From Pollenia angustigena (taxonomy: Eukaryota > Arthropoda > Insecta > Diptera > Polleniidae): 64,000 nucleotides of DNA. Location of the stretch: assembly GCA_930367215.1 (NCBI GenBank), contig OV884057.1, positions 112,617,284-112,681,283 of the forward strand, written 5' to 3'. The translations under genes were made by a program, and so were the position numbers. Under the pieces are notes generated by a model. It did not search any database. It was not told the DNA's origin and was given only the letters and a program-made list of their open reading frames with translations. Below, one piece after another: positions 23,267 through 33,222 of this stretch (its first letter is position 1; the number at the start of each line of letters is the position of its first letter).

Positions 23267-25410
23267 ATGGCTACTGTTGACGAACAATTGAATTTTCTAC
23301 AACAAAATTTGATCTATCTTTTTAATAAATATGTTCCATTAAAATCAAAAGTTATACGAAATGAGAAACCATGGTTTACAAACGAGATAAAAAGTCTAAT
23401 TGAGTGCAGAAATCATGCTTGCAATAGGTGGAAACGTTTCAGAATGCCAGAATTATATAGTATCTTTAAAAATGCTAGGGCTGCCGTAAACTTAAAAATC
23501 AGAATGGCTAAATCGAAGTTTTATCACAATAAGTTTCAAACATATATTGACTCTGTTAGAAAATGGAGGGAAATTCGTAAAATGGGTTTAGTAAATCGTA
23601 AGATGTCCCTGCAGAAGTCCTTGACGTGAACGAAGTAAACTTTCAATTTTCTAGTACACCTATGCCCTCAATAAACACAAATTTTTATAATAACTTGGGC
23701 AGTAGTCACAACCAAATAACTTCCTTTCAATTTACACACGTTACCAAGGAAACTGTACCTGAAACACTTCTTCATATCAAATCTAATGCCGTTGGTTATG
23801 ATGGATTGCATCCAAAGTTTATCAAGCTTACTCTTCCCTACATACTAACCCACTTAACTCATATTTTAAACACGATCATCACAACGTCTACGTTCCCGTC
23901 TGAATGGAAGCATGCTAAAATTATACCGATCCTGAAATCTGATAAGAGCTACCGGGCGATTTCAATTTTGCCTTATTTGTCAAAAGGCTGTGAGAAAACT
24001 ACCTTTATACAAACTCCATGTTAAATGATAGGCAATCTGGATTTAGACCCAAGCACAGCTGTACTACTGCTCTGATTGATGTCACGGAGGAAATAAGATG
24101 CCAAATTGATAAACGTCAAATGATGTCATTCCTCATACTGCTTGATCACTCCAAAGCCTTTGACACAGTGCATCATTCCATTCTCTGTCTTAAATTAAAG
24201 CACATGTGCAATTTTTCCTCAACAGCATTAAAACTGTTAACGTCATATCTAAGTGCCAGATGTCAAAGTGTATCCCACGAATCAAATGTCTCTGAACGTT
24301 GCTTAATGCTCAGAGGTGTGCCACAGGGTTCAATACTTGGACCACTATTGTATTCTATATACGCTAATGATCTGCCTTTGCAAGTGAAACATTGTAAAAT
24401 TCAAATGTATGCTGACGACGTACAACTCTATATAAGCTGTAAAATATCAGACGCCGCAAATTGCATTCAACTAATAAACGAAGATCTCAATCATATTTAT
24501 CATTGGGCATCTGCAAATGGCCTAAGCTTAAACCCAAAAAAATCAGTTGCTATTGTTATTGGACCATTAAAATATATAAACACGTGTCTACCACCAATAA
24601 AGATTAATGAAATGACAATTAATTATGTTGATACTGCAAAAAATCTTGGTGTTGTTTTTAACAATCAACATAATTGGTCAGACCATGTGAAAATAAGCTG
24701 TGGAAAAACCTTTTCTATGCTAAGGAGCTTATGGATGTCACAATATTATTAAATAAAAAATATTATATATTAAATAAATAAATAAAATATTATACACCTC
24801 ATGTATGGATGCGAGCTTTTTTCAAGTTGCGATTCGGTTAGTAGGCGAAGGCTCAACGTAACATACAATAATATTGCTAGATATGTATTTGGAATAAAAA
24901 GGAACCATAGCATCTCACAATATGCAAAACAGATATGTAACAAGATTATATATAGTCAACAGCCTTCCTACCTTTATGATCGAATCAATTTTTCTAGATC
25001 GAACAGAGGTTACAAGATTAATAGGATCAGGTATAACAAATCAATTTCTAATCAACACTTCTTTATTAACTCGATTCGTCTCTGGAGCCAACTACCCCCT
25101 TGAATCCAAATCATAAGCAATGCAAGCCATTTTAAATCTGCCATATTTAAGTACTTCAGTTAAAATAGCCTTACTTGACATTTACTTATTTGTTAATATA
25201 TATATATTTATTTGTACACTAAATTTATAGTCATTTTATTTTTCATTCTTTATTTTTTTTCTTCTTCTTTTTTCAATTAATTGTATTTTCATACTATTAA
25301 ATATAAATCTTACTTATCTACCAAATTCCTACCCAATACTGTAATATAAGACTTGTTCTTGTTGTATTGTATTGATAAATAAATTAATAAAATAAATAAA
25401 ATAAATAAAT
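23267..25410 (+). pseudogene. Decayed LOA/Bilbo-like non-LTR retrotransposon (pol and 3' tail)
   Basis: Plus-strand pol remnant broken into at least four frames. 23267-23626 is the linker after the endonuclease (KPWFTNEIKSLI). 23626-24024 is RT fingers (GYDGLHPKFIKL, WKHAKIIPILK). 24018-24752 is the RT palm: SGFRPKHSCTTALIDV, LLDHSKAFDTVHHSI, GVPQGSILGPLLYSIY, QMYADDVQLYIS. 24801-25103 is the C-terminal region (LYGCELFSSC-like, IRLWSQLPP). A deletion near 24750-24795 removes the connection between palm and C-terminus. The 3' tail ends in (AATAAATA)n near 25410. Clade call rests on motif style only. Confidence 0.8.
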
Positions 25411-25905
25411 AATCTGGGACTTTTTAAATTTCCGTTATATACATAAAACATGCAAGGTCCTGAGTGAATAAGAACCTGTAAGAGGGCTTTTTGGTATTTT
25501 TTTGCTCATTAACTGGTACTTTTTGAATTTCCGTTTATATTGAACCTAGAATAATAAAATTAAACATGCAATGTCCTGAGTGGATGAGAATCTATAAGAG
25601 GGAACTTTTTGGTACTTTTTTATTCATTAACAGGTACTTTTTGATTTTCCGTTAGTACTGGACCCAGAAAGATAAAATTAAACATGCAAGGTCCTGAGTG
25701 AATGAGAATCTGTAAGAGGGCTTTTGGTACTATTGTGTTCTTTTACTGGTACCTTTTTAATTTCCACATTTTTTGGATCTAGAAACATAAAATAAATATG
25801 CAGGGTCCTTAGTGAAAGAGAATATGTAAGAGGGATTTTTTGGTACTTTTTCGTTCTCTAACTGGTACTTTTTTTAATTTAATATTTTTTTTGTGCAATA
25901 AATAA
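25232..25905 (+). repeat. Chimeric repeat: non-LTR 3' tail plus Helitron-type modules, copy 2
   Basis: Same arrangement and junction as 18753-19345, here continuous with the retroelement pol upstream. Modules of 'tggtactttttgaatttccg' and 'tcctgagtgaatgagaatctgtaagagggc' repeat about every 130 bp. Similar modules occur at about 45120-45480. Confidence 0.7.
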
Positions 25906-26348
25906 ATAATTATCTGGTACTTTACGAAATTCGACCGTTTTAATAAAAATTACATAACATTTGTAACTTATCTAAAAAATACAAATGCATATTTAGTACT
26001 TTTTCGAAATTCGAACGTTTAAGGGATGAAAATTGTACCTATGTTTGTTACTTTTTCGAAAGATATTTTCGCCATCTATTTATCTTTCATCGCAGAGCCT
26101 AAACGTCTGAAGCTAAAAGGTTGATATTTGAACCAGGGGCTGGCCTCTCGCCAAACGATCCTTCTTCGATCTGTACTTTTGTGAGGTACGGCCTTTTTGG
26201 GGTGTAAAAGGGTAAATAAAAATTATATCACATTCTAGCTTATCTAAAAAATGCAAAACAGATTTGGACCTGTTTTGAAATTCAAAGGCTTAAGGTGTGA
26301 AAAGCGTTCATAATTTTGTTGCTTTTTTACAACATTTTTCTCCATCTA

Positions 26349-27007
26349 TCTATATAATATAAAACTGTAAAGTTACTGACTGACACATCATAAGATCCTG
26401 AAGCTAAAAAGCTGACATTTGGACCGGAGGCTGGCCTCCCACTGTATGTGGATTAGAGACACAACTTTTTGGACATCATTGCCCCAAGGGACTATATCTT
26501 ATGGGCAATATTGGATAATAAAACACATTTTTCAATTCAATTCAAGCCAAAAATTTTTTTTGCTCAATTGGCGAAGTCCCTCAGGCCCACCAAAGTTTTT
26601 TCATCCTATGACAAAAACGTACTAAACTATAGGCTCAAACTACAACATTGAAATTTTTAATACATAAATGGGGAGAAAAAAGTATCAAAAAGTATCATTT
26701 GCTTTTGTGTTCTACGAGTCGTACATTTTGAATTTTCTATATTGAACTTAGAAGCACAAAATTATAGGTGCAAAGTCCTGTGTCAATATCAACCTATGAG
26801 ATGAAAAATGTTGGAACTATTTTGCTAAAACCTTTTTACATATACTTTGGCATATGAATATGTTCATGAACGAAAAGGCCTGATTACAAAGTAGCAGGTT
26901 AAATGCTAGAATTTAAACAAATTAAAACCTAGAAAAATAAGCTTTGGCATACAAATATGTCCACGAAGGAAAAGGAGACGCTAACGAAGTAGCGGGTTAA
27001 ATGCTAG
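26349..27007 (+). mobile_element. Non-autonomous Helitron, copy 3
   Basis: The 5' end TCTATATAATATAAAACTG follows an A-containing context. The 3' end is CTAG followed by T, preceded by a perfect 5-bp hairpin CGCTA/TAGCG around 26979-26995. No TIR and no target duplication. A second, inner 3'-end-like motif lies near 26880-26910. There is no Rep/helicase ORF. Confidence 0.75.
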
Positions 27008-27461
27008 TGACTAAATAAACTCCATTAAATAGAATACAACTTATTTTTATTCAATAGTGCTGAATAGAAATACAAAATATAGTGAGATACTACGTTTAAA
27101 CTTGTAATTTTTAACATAAATACAGAACATTACGGATATAGGAAAATCTCGTGTGTGAAAAATACGCTTATAAGAAAAAGTCTTTTCAAAATCCAAATAT
27201 ATACGTTTATATATGTTTATGTATATACACATATATTAGTTTTAAAAGTACTCCATGTTTCTACAGTTTGGAGTACACTAAAGAGGTAGTTTAAGCAATT
27301 TTCTTTTTCATTTTTTACTAATCGCCTTTTATGGTGTGTACTGTAGTCCATTATTGCTATTATTAAATATATTTACTTCGTATTTTAAATTTTCTTACCT
27401 TTTTCCACAAATTTCACAAACTTTCACTTTTAAATAAACAATTAATAATGGACACAATCAG

Positions 27462-27630
27462 TGTTACATATCCCTCTGGGTGTTTGCATTAACAACCCAA
27501 CATTCCTCCAACCAAACAACATTTACGCCACAAGTTCTTGCCCCCGCTACAGCTGCTGCATATAATACACAAAAAAATATTTTGTGCAAACAACTGCCGC
27601 AACAAAACACCGGGGCTACCAAGTTTACGC
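27462..27630 (-). repeat. LTR-like repeat, putative 3' LTR of the gypsy element
   Basis: TGTTACATATCCCTCTGGG onward, about 165 bp, nearly identical to 36503-36669 in the same orientation. The two lie outside the minus-strand gag-pol remnants. A clear match in outer flanks (target duplication) was not found, and the inner boundary differs from the other copy, so the assignment is provisional. Confidence 0.55.
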
Positions 27631-27742
27631 CAGTAGGACTGGTGTGCGTGCAGATTTGCACTGCAAACTTATACGAAACAAGAAATGCACACGTGGGGAA
27701 CTCCCACACCCTGAAGAAGAGTCTTCAGCCGGGCAATACGAG

Positions 27743-27796
27743 GTAAGTTCCGTCAATTCTCCTAAATGTTCCTTATTTGACCCCTACTTTCCTCAG
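27743..27796 (+). other. Candidate short intron (GTAAGT...TTTCCTCAG) near a poly(A) signal
   Basis: A 54-bp GTAAGT...CTTTCCTCAG interval of typical fly-intron size, with AATAAA at about 27931 and an A run near 27952. It could mark a plus-strand transcript through the LTR-like region. The adjoining readings show no recognised protein. It may be chance. Confidence 0.3.
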
Positions 27797-28129
27797 GTGA
27801 CAGTATCTGCAGCATTTCCTCCCAAAGGTAAAGAAACACCATATTTTACTAACTCTTCCTTCCAAAGCAGATTCAATTTCCCTTTAATTTTATCAACCAT
27901 TACCTTGTTAGCTACACCATTTTAATATTTCAATAAAAGTTTAATTCTCAGAGAAAAAAAATATAGTTTGTCTTCCGTTTTATTTAATTGGATTAAGGTG
28001 TACTTCTGAAAACTATTGCGGGTTAGATTTATACTTTAAAAAAAAACTTTCTTTCATATCGCGTATACTACGTGTATTCTTGCATTTATAATTAAACAAC
28101 ATTTGTAGATATATTGTATAATTACCCTG

Positions 28130-28758
28130 CCGGCAAATGAGTAGCTAACTACAAAAAAAGCCAACTTTAAGTTAGCTTGTATAGACTAACTTAAAGCCAA
28201 CAACTAAGCAATGGAAAATTTACATTAACCAAAGTGTATACAAACACTGTATATTTTAAGTAGAGAGAGCCATGTCGATTGGCAAACAAAATGTCATTAT
28301 AGTCAAAAAACATAGTTTTTTAATACAAAAACTACACTGCCCCGGTAGACTAGCTGGTAGCGAGCTAGTCTATCAGCACCGAGGTTGCGGGATCGAATCC
28401 CACCAGAGACAGAAAAAAAATAAAAAATAAAATAAAGTAAAATAAAATAAGAAAAAATAAAAAAAAAAATAATTAAAAAATTAAATTAAATTAAAAAAAA
28501 TAAAAAAAAATAAAAAAAAATTTACTTTATTGACTTTGTGTAACTATATATTTTTATAAAGTTTTTGCTGGGTAATTACAAAAAGTTAACTTTTAAGTTA
28601 ACTGAAAGTAATGCAGAGTCGGACAATTGACTACTTCCTAGGACATCGCAATGTTAAAAAAGTTAGTTAATTACAGATAAAAGTAATCCAATTGTCAACC
28701 ACCACTACTTGAGAAATAGTTAGCTTTAAATTAATTGAAAGTTAACTGAATTGCCTGC
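28130..28758. mobile_element. TIR element with CCCTGCCGGCAA ends
   Basis: CCCTGCCGGCAA at the left and TTGCCTGCAGGG at the right, each next to TA (a possible TA target duplication). The interior has 'taacttaaag'/'agttaact' motifs and encloses a tRNA-derived SINE-like unit. No transposase. Confidence 0.5.
28339..28520 (+). ncRNA. tRNA-derived SINE-like unit with A/T-rich tail
   Basis: Pol III type-2 promoter boxes are visible. The A box TAGACTAGCTGG is at 28346-28357 and the B box GGATCGAATCC at 28390-28400, each one mismatch from consensus, about 33 bp apart. The 3' acceptor strand does not pair with the 5' GCCCCGG, so this is not an intact tRNA. An A-rich tail of (AAAATA)-type repeats follows. 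An inverted copy is at 29380-29560; both share the 5' leader 'acaaaaactacactgcc'. Confidence 0.65.
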
Positions 28759-28924
28759 AGGGTATGAGAACACAATGTGTATACATACATAGAAAAGGTA
28801 AACGGGACGAACACAAACACAGAAACTTAGTTCCAATATTGCACTCGCTACCTTATGACTAAACTCTAACCCTATATTGCACTACCAACCAAATTATCAC
28901 AGAAGAAATATATTGCACTTATTA

Positions 28925-29199
28925 TCACATTTTAATGTCTTTTGCATGAAATATGCCCATAGGCTTGCCCTGCAATGATTCCGTTTCATACATATTGTTA
29001 CCTATTGGCTTTGTTATGCGACATTTAATGTATTTGCGACAAAATTTTGAATTTATATTATTCTTAAAGTCTGACAGTGCAAAATTTCTTCTGAAGACTT
29101 CTTGTCCTGGACTAAAATTGACCGTTCTTGCTCTCCTATTATATCTTTCCGCGCTTTTTAAGTATGCATCGTTTAGGTTTTGCTTTATTTTCTCCCGTA
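28925..29199 (-). pseudogene. Ty3/gypsy integrase C-terminal part
   Basis: Minus-strand reading of about 90 codons ending at a TGA (28925-28927): REKIKQNLNDAY, NFSPGQEVFRRNF, KYIKCRI and a final HAKDIKM. This is the C-terminal integrase region following the DDE core. It continues, without frame change, the integrase fragment at 30135-30526 once the TA-flanked MITE at 29200-30132 is removed. Confidence 0.8.
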
Positions 29200-29386
29200 C
29201 ACTGAAAGAATTTTCTTCGCAATACTAACGAATTTTGACATTAATCCCATGAAAAATTGCATTATAAAGGAACCTATGCAGCGCTTCGTTGGATCAATGA
29301 AACCTGTTTCATTAAAAGGACTTAATGAAACATTACATCAGATCCATGAATATTATTCATTGGATTAATACTTTCAATAAAGTAAA

Positions 29387-29417
<31 letters not shown>

Positions 29418-30132
29418 CTTTTTTTTCTTTTTTCTTATTTTATTTTACTTTATTTTATTTTTTATTTTTTTTCTGTCTCTGGTGGGATTCGAACATGCAA
29501 CCTCGGTGCTAATAGACTAGCTCACTACCAGCTAGTCTACAGGGGCAGTGTAGTTTTTGTATGAAAAAACTATGTTTTGTTCTCAATTAAGAGCGTAAAT
29601 ATGAGATTAAATTGTCCATAATAACAATAACAACGTTGATTGAAAGTGGATTGAAAGTATCTGTTTCATTACTATAATGACATTTTTATTGTCATAATGA
29701 AAATTTAAATTTATGAAGGAAATTATTGAAATATGTTGCTTTTATAAAAAAAATTTTTGATTTCATAAATTTAATGGCATACATGTAACATTAGATGTAT
29801 GAAATTATTAAATCTTACATTTTTTAAATAACAATTAAACATTTTTTTAAGGAAACTATAATTTTGTATTAATTTATGAATATAGTTATGTTTGTTTATT
29901 GATTTTTTGTGTTCCCAATTAAAATTTTTTTGTTTTACTTAGACAAACTTAAGTTTTCATATATCCAATGAAAATTTTTAACGTAATTACGAAATCTAAT
30001 GAAGCGATTTTAACGAAAATACTTCATCAAACCTATGAAATTCCATTTAGACAATGAAAATTTTCATTTACCCAAGGAAAACTTTTTTATGAAAATGATT
30101 CATTAAATATATGAACCATTTTTCTTTCAGTG
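29200..30132. mobile_element. 933-bp MITE with CACTGAAAGAA ends, inserted in integrase
   Basis: The ends CACTGAAAGAATTTT and AATTTTTCTTTCAGTG-type complement are flanked by TA at 29198-29199 and 30133-30134. Excision restores an in-frame integrase (ATC CTA CGG GAG), which fixes the boundaries and the 2-bp TA duplication. It contains repeated 'atgaaa' blocks and an inverted SINE-like unit. No transposase ORF. The TA duplication suggests mobilisation by a Tc1/mariner-type enzyme (inference). Confidence 0.82.
29380..29560 (-). ncRNA. tRNA-derived SINE-like unit, inverted copy
   Basis: Minus strand: A box within CTAGCTGGTAG and B box GTTCGAATCC (29487-29496 region), then a T-rich (on plus) tail with the same 'ttattttactttatttta' pattern as the unit at 28339-28520. 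It lies inside the 933-bp MITE. Confidence 0.65.
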
Positions 30133-30134
30133 TA

Positions 30135-31140
30135 GGATCGTCATTCTATCACAGTTTTCCAAATTTTCTATCTCATGATGAGACATTGACTTTAATTTTC
30201 GCGCTAATTTTTAATCGGCTCCATTTAAGAATACATGGTACCCGAAAAGAGCGAAAAAAGGTGAAAGCCCTGTGGCCGAATGAACGGAAGTCCTTAGTGC
30301 ACACTCTATCTCAGGAAGATATAAATCCCAGTCCCTATGGTCATTTTCCAGGTAAGCCCTTATGGCCGCTAACACAGATTGGTTAACCCTCTCTGCTTGG
30401 TTTGAGTGTGGGGAATAAAATGCGGTTTTCAAATGAGTAATTTTGTATGTACCTATAATTTCCTTAAATTGTTTTGAAACAAATTGCTGTCCATTGTCGC
30501 TGTGAAGGACTTCAGGAACCCGGTTTTCTTACTATGGTGGTCCTATTCGACCAGGGGCTATTACTTTCCTCGTTTGCCTTCAGTTTTAGCATATTATCTA
30601 TTTCTGCATACACTATGGCCTAAACTGCAGGGGAAATTGGGTTAAACATTATCGGATTTGTACCCTCTACTAACTTTATTTCGTGTTTTTCAAGATTTGT
30701 ACACCACAACCCATTTTTCTCAAATGAGGGGAATTTTTTTATTGTTTCATCCAGCTGTCTTTGTTGTTGTGGCGTTAATATGTGTTCTTCCTATTAATTC
30801 CGTGCTTATTTCAGAAACTGGTACTATTTGTGGAGCTATTTTAAACGCCCGCCAAAAATCTATACCTAAGTACATTTTCTGCTCTAAATCAGGACACAAG
30901 TAAAATACTATCTCCTGTCTATCGCCATTGTACTCAACTTCTAATCTGCATTTTCCTAAAATTCTGTGTTGTTTACCACTAGCCGTGCTTACCTTGCTAA
31001 AAATATTAACTATTTCTGCCCCCAGATCTATAACAATTTCGCGACAGTCCTTTCCCAACAGGCTGACCGACGCTCCTGAATCTAGCAGTCCAAAAAACTT
31101 TTTTCCTTGAATTATTATTTCTGCATATGGTCTCTCATCT
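30135..31140 (-). pseudogene. Ty3/gypsy pol remnant: protease, start of RT, fused to integrase
   Basis: Minus strand. Protease lies at about 31140-30960 with the active-site triad LLDSGAS, then LGIDFWRAF (31058-30747 open). In other frames 30740-30530 reads the RT N-terminus (SPAV...VYAEIDNMLKL, SNSPWSNRTTIVRKPG). It then passes directly into the integrase core near 30522 (VLHSDNGQQFVSKQF, TAFYSPHSNQAERVNQ with the catalytic Glu, and LRTSVHSATGLSP). The RT palm (including the YADD box), RNase H and the integrase zinc finger are missing, so a large internal deletion is inferred. The element cannot be autonomous. Confidence 0.8.
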
Positions 31141-31240
31141 ATTTCACTACTACTACGGCTAATGGCTTCAACGATAAGTCGTCGCTTACGCTTTCTATTA
31201 ATAAAGGACTTGCTATGACGGATTTTTGAAAATTCTGTTA

Positions 31241-32709
31241 CTAATTTTGAGGTTGTCCTGGGGCAAGTTCCGACGAACGTGGCACCCCCATTACACCCAC
31301 GCTCCTCCGCGAGTTTCCCTGAGCGTTACTACAATTTGGGCACCTAGGCGTGATTGTGTCTGGCCTGCCACACTTATAACAGAACAGGTTTCTTTGTCTG
31401 GACGGACATTCTTTAAACACATGGCCATCCTGCTGACAGTTCCAACATACTATTGTCTTGTCAATGGCTGCTACGTCCAGCCCAGTCTGCGCCTGCTCTT
31501 CTTCTTCATATATCTCATTTACAAAGCGTTGTTGGCGGAGTGGTGGTAAATTTCTATTCTCACTTCTCGGAAAATGTCTTTCTGCCTCATGGCACTCGAC
31601 CCTAAGCTGTTCCACAGACGATACGGGTATTGGGTACACAATTCTCCCCAAGCTTTCCCTTACATTTCTCTTAATAATTTTTATAATGTCATATTCAGGA
31701 ATGTGTTGAACTAACCTTGAACGAATTTGATTCATAATATGAAAAAAACTATCAATAGACTCATTCGGTTGTTGCTTTCTCTCTACGAGATCTCTCATGA
31801 TCTCAAAGTTGGACCGAGTGGACTGAAATTGGCTTAACAACGCATGCCGGAGGCCAGGCCAATCCATGCATCCCTGCGTTTTTACAAGCAGCCAGTACCA
31901 CTCCCTTGCTGAGCCAATAAGCAGAAGGTGAAAATCGCGAATGATCTCAGACCATGGTAATCGATATTGCCTCTGGAGGTGTTCCAAACGGAATATAAAA
32001 TCCTCCACGCTAGTCTGAGTTGCCATTCCATTAAATTCCACACCTAACTTATCAATCCGAATCCTACTCTGCTCGAAACCGTTAACACTCGATTGTGGTA
32101 TTCTGTCCCTTACATCCTGAGAATTATTATTATTATTACTACTGCCCGTAGGAACACTATCATTAGAAAACTGATCTACTGGATTTGCGTACTTATTAAA
32201 CGATTCTCATTTATCGGACCACTCGCACTACTGGTCCCGTTATGGTCCGGAGTATTGCCCTGATACATCCTACTCAGATTCGCCATCGAATTTGCCAAAT
32301 CGGCCATATTTTTCCTTATTTCAGACATTTCGTCCTGAACCATTTTCCTGACTTTTTCTTCTAAGGATTTTTGCACTACCATGGCCTCATCCACTACTAT
32401 TTCCCTAACTTCGGGTGTTATATCCCCATCGAATCCTGAGACAGGTTGCATGGCAACACCACCCTGACGCGCAGTTGCCCCTAAACTTTGAGTCCTAGCA
32501 TTAATTGTCTCAGATAAGTCCATAAATTGAGGTGTATTCATGTTGTTAGTATTGACATTCATTTCTACAAGTTGGTTCTGCTCTTTACGTTCTTTTGGTT
32601 GCCGATGAGGAATGGTTCTATTAGCATCAAACAGCGGTTCCCTATTTCTTTTTCTATGTTGATATTTTCTTATTTTTACATTCGCTTCGACACTATTACT
32701 TTCGGCCAT
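31241..32709 (-). pseudogene. Ty3/gypsy gag with two zinc knuckles, one frameshift
   Basis: The gag N-terminus is 32709-32176 (177 residues, basic start, coiled-coil-like VRKMVQDEMSEIRKN segment). A frameshift near 32185-32200 moves it to 32041-31241 (266 residues, readable upstream to about 32195). The second part has the Retrotrans_gag-type region (WPGLRHALLSQF, NESIDSFFHIMNQIRSRL, residues about 60-130). It also has two CCHC-type knuckles: CWNCQQDGHVFKEC (residues 199-212) and a following FCYKCG...C. The capsid protein packages the element's RNA. The frameshift could be damage; a programmed shift is not expected inside gag. Confidence 0.82.
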
Positions 32710-32759
32710 ACAATTTATAATAATAATAAAAAAGTAATTTAAAAAAAAATATTTTTATA

Positions 32760-33214
32760 ATCTAAAGAAAAATATTATAAAAAAAATATAAAAAAAAAAT
32801 AAAAAAAAGGATTATAATTTCCTACAGTGTAACTACACAAAACAATAAAAAAAATAATAAAAAAAAAAATTTTTTTTTTTTAAGCTAATCCCTATTATTA
32901 TTCACACTTCTGTTATTTTGAAATTTTGCCCAACGAATAATAACACAATGTGAATATAATTATGTATTAATGCAAACACAACAAAAGAAAATTTCTAATT
33001 ACCAATTTGATTTTTAATCAAAGTGACTACAAAAAACAAAATAAACAAAAGATTTCATATAATTTTTTTGGATTTGATAACATTTTACTGAGCGTATCGT
33101 GTATTGAGTGTTGTTTAAAAAAAATTAAGTTACGAACTCAATTCGTGTTTCCCTACGACTAATATTGCACAAAAAGAAATTTACATTCTACCTAGTAATT
33201 CTCAACTTACTAAA
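32760..33214. other. A/T-rich leader upstream of gag
   Basis: Low-complexity A/T DNA between gag and the nested hAT-like element. It would be part of the 5' untranslated leader of the minus-strand gypsy element. No gene is seen. Confidence 0.4.
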
Positions 33215-33222
33215 GATTACTA

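Noticed and set aside
28339..28412. Functional tRNA gene
   Set aside because: A and B boxes are present, but the 3' strand cannot pair with the 5' acceptor and the sequence recurs inverted with a SINE-like tail.
32710..33214. Real gene in the A/T-rich block upstream of gag
   Set aside because: Only homopolymer-like A/T runs and no open reading of interest.
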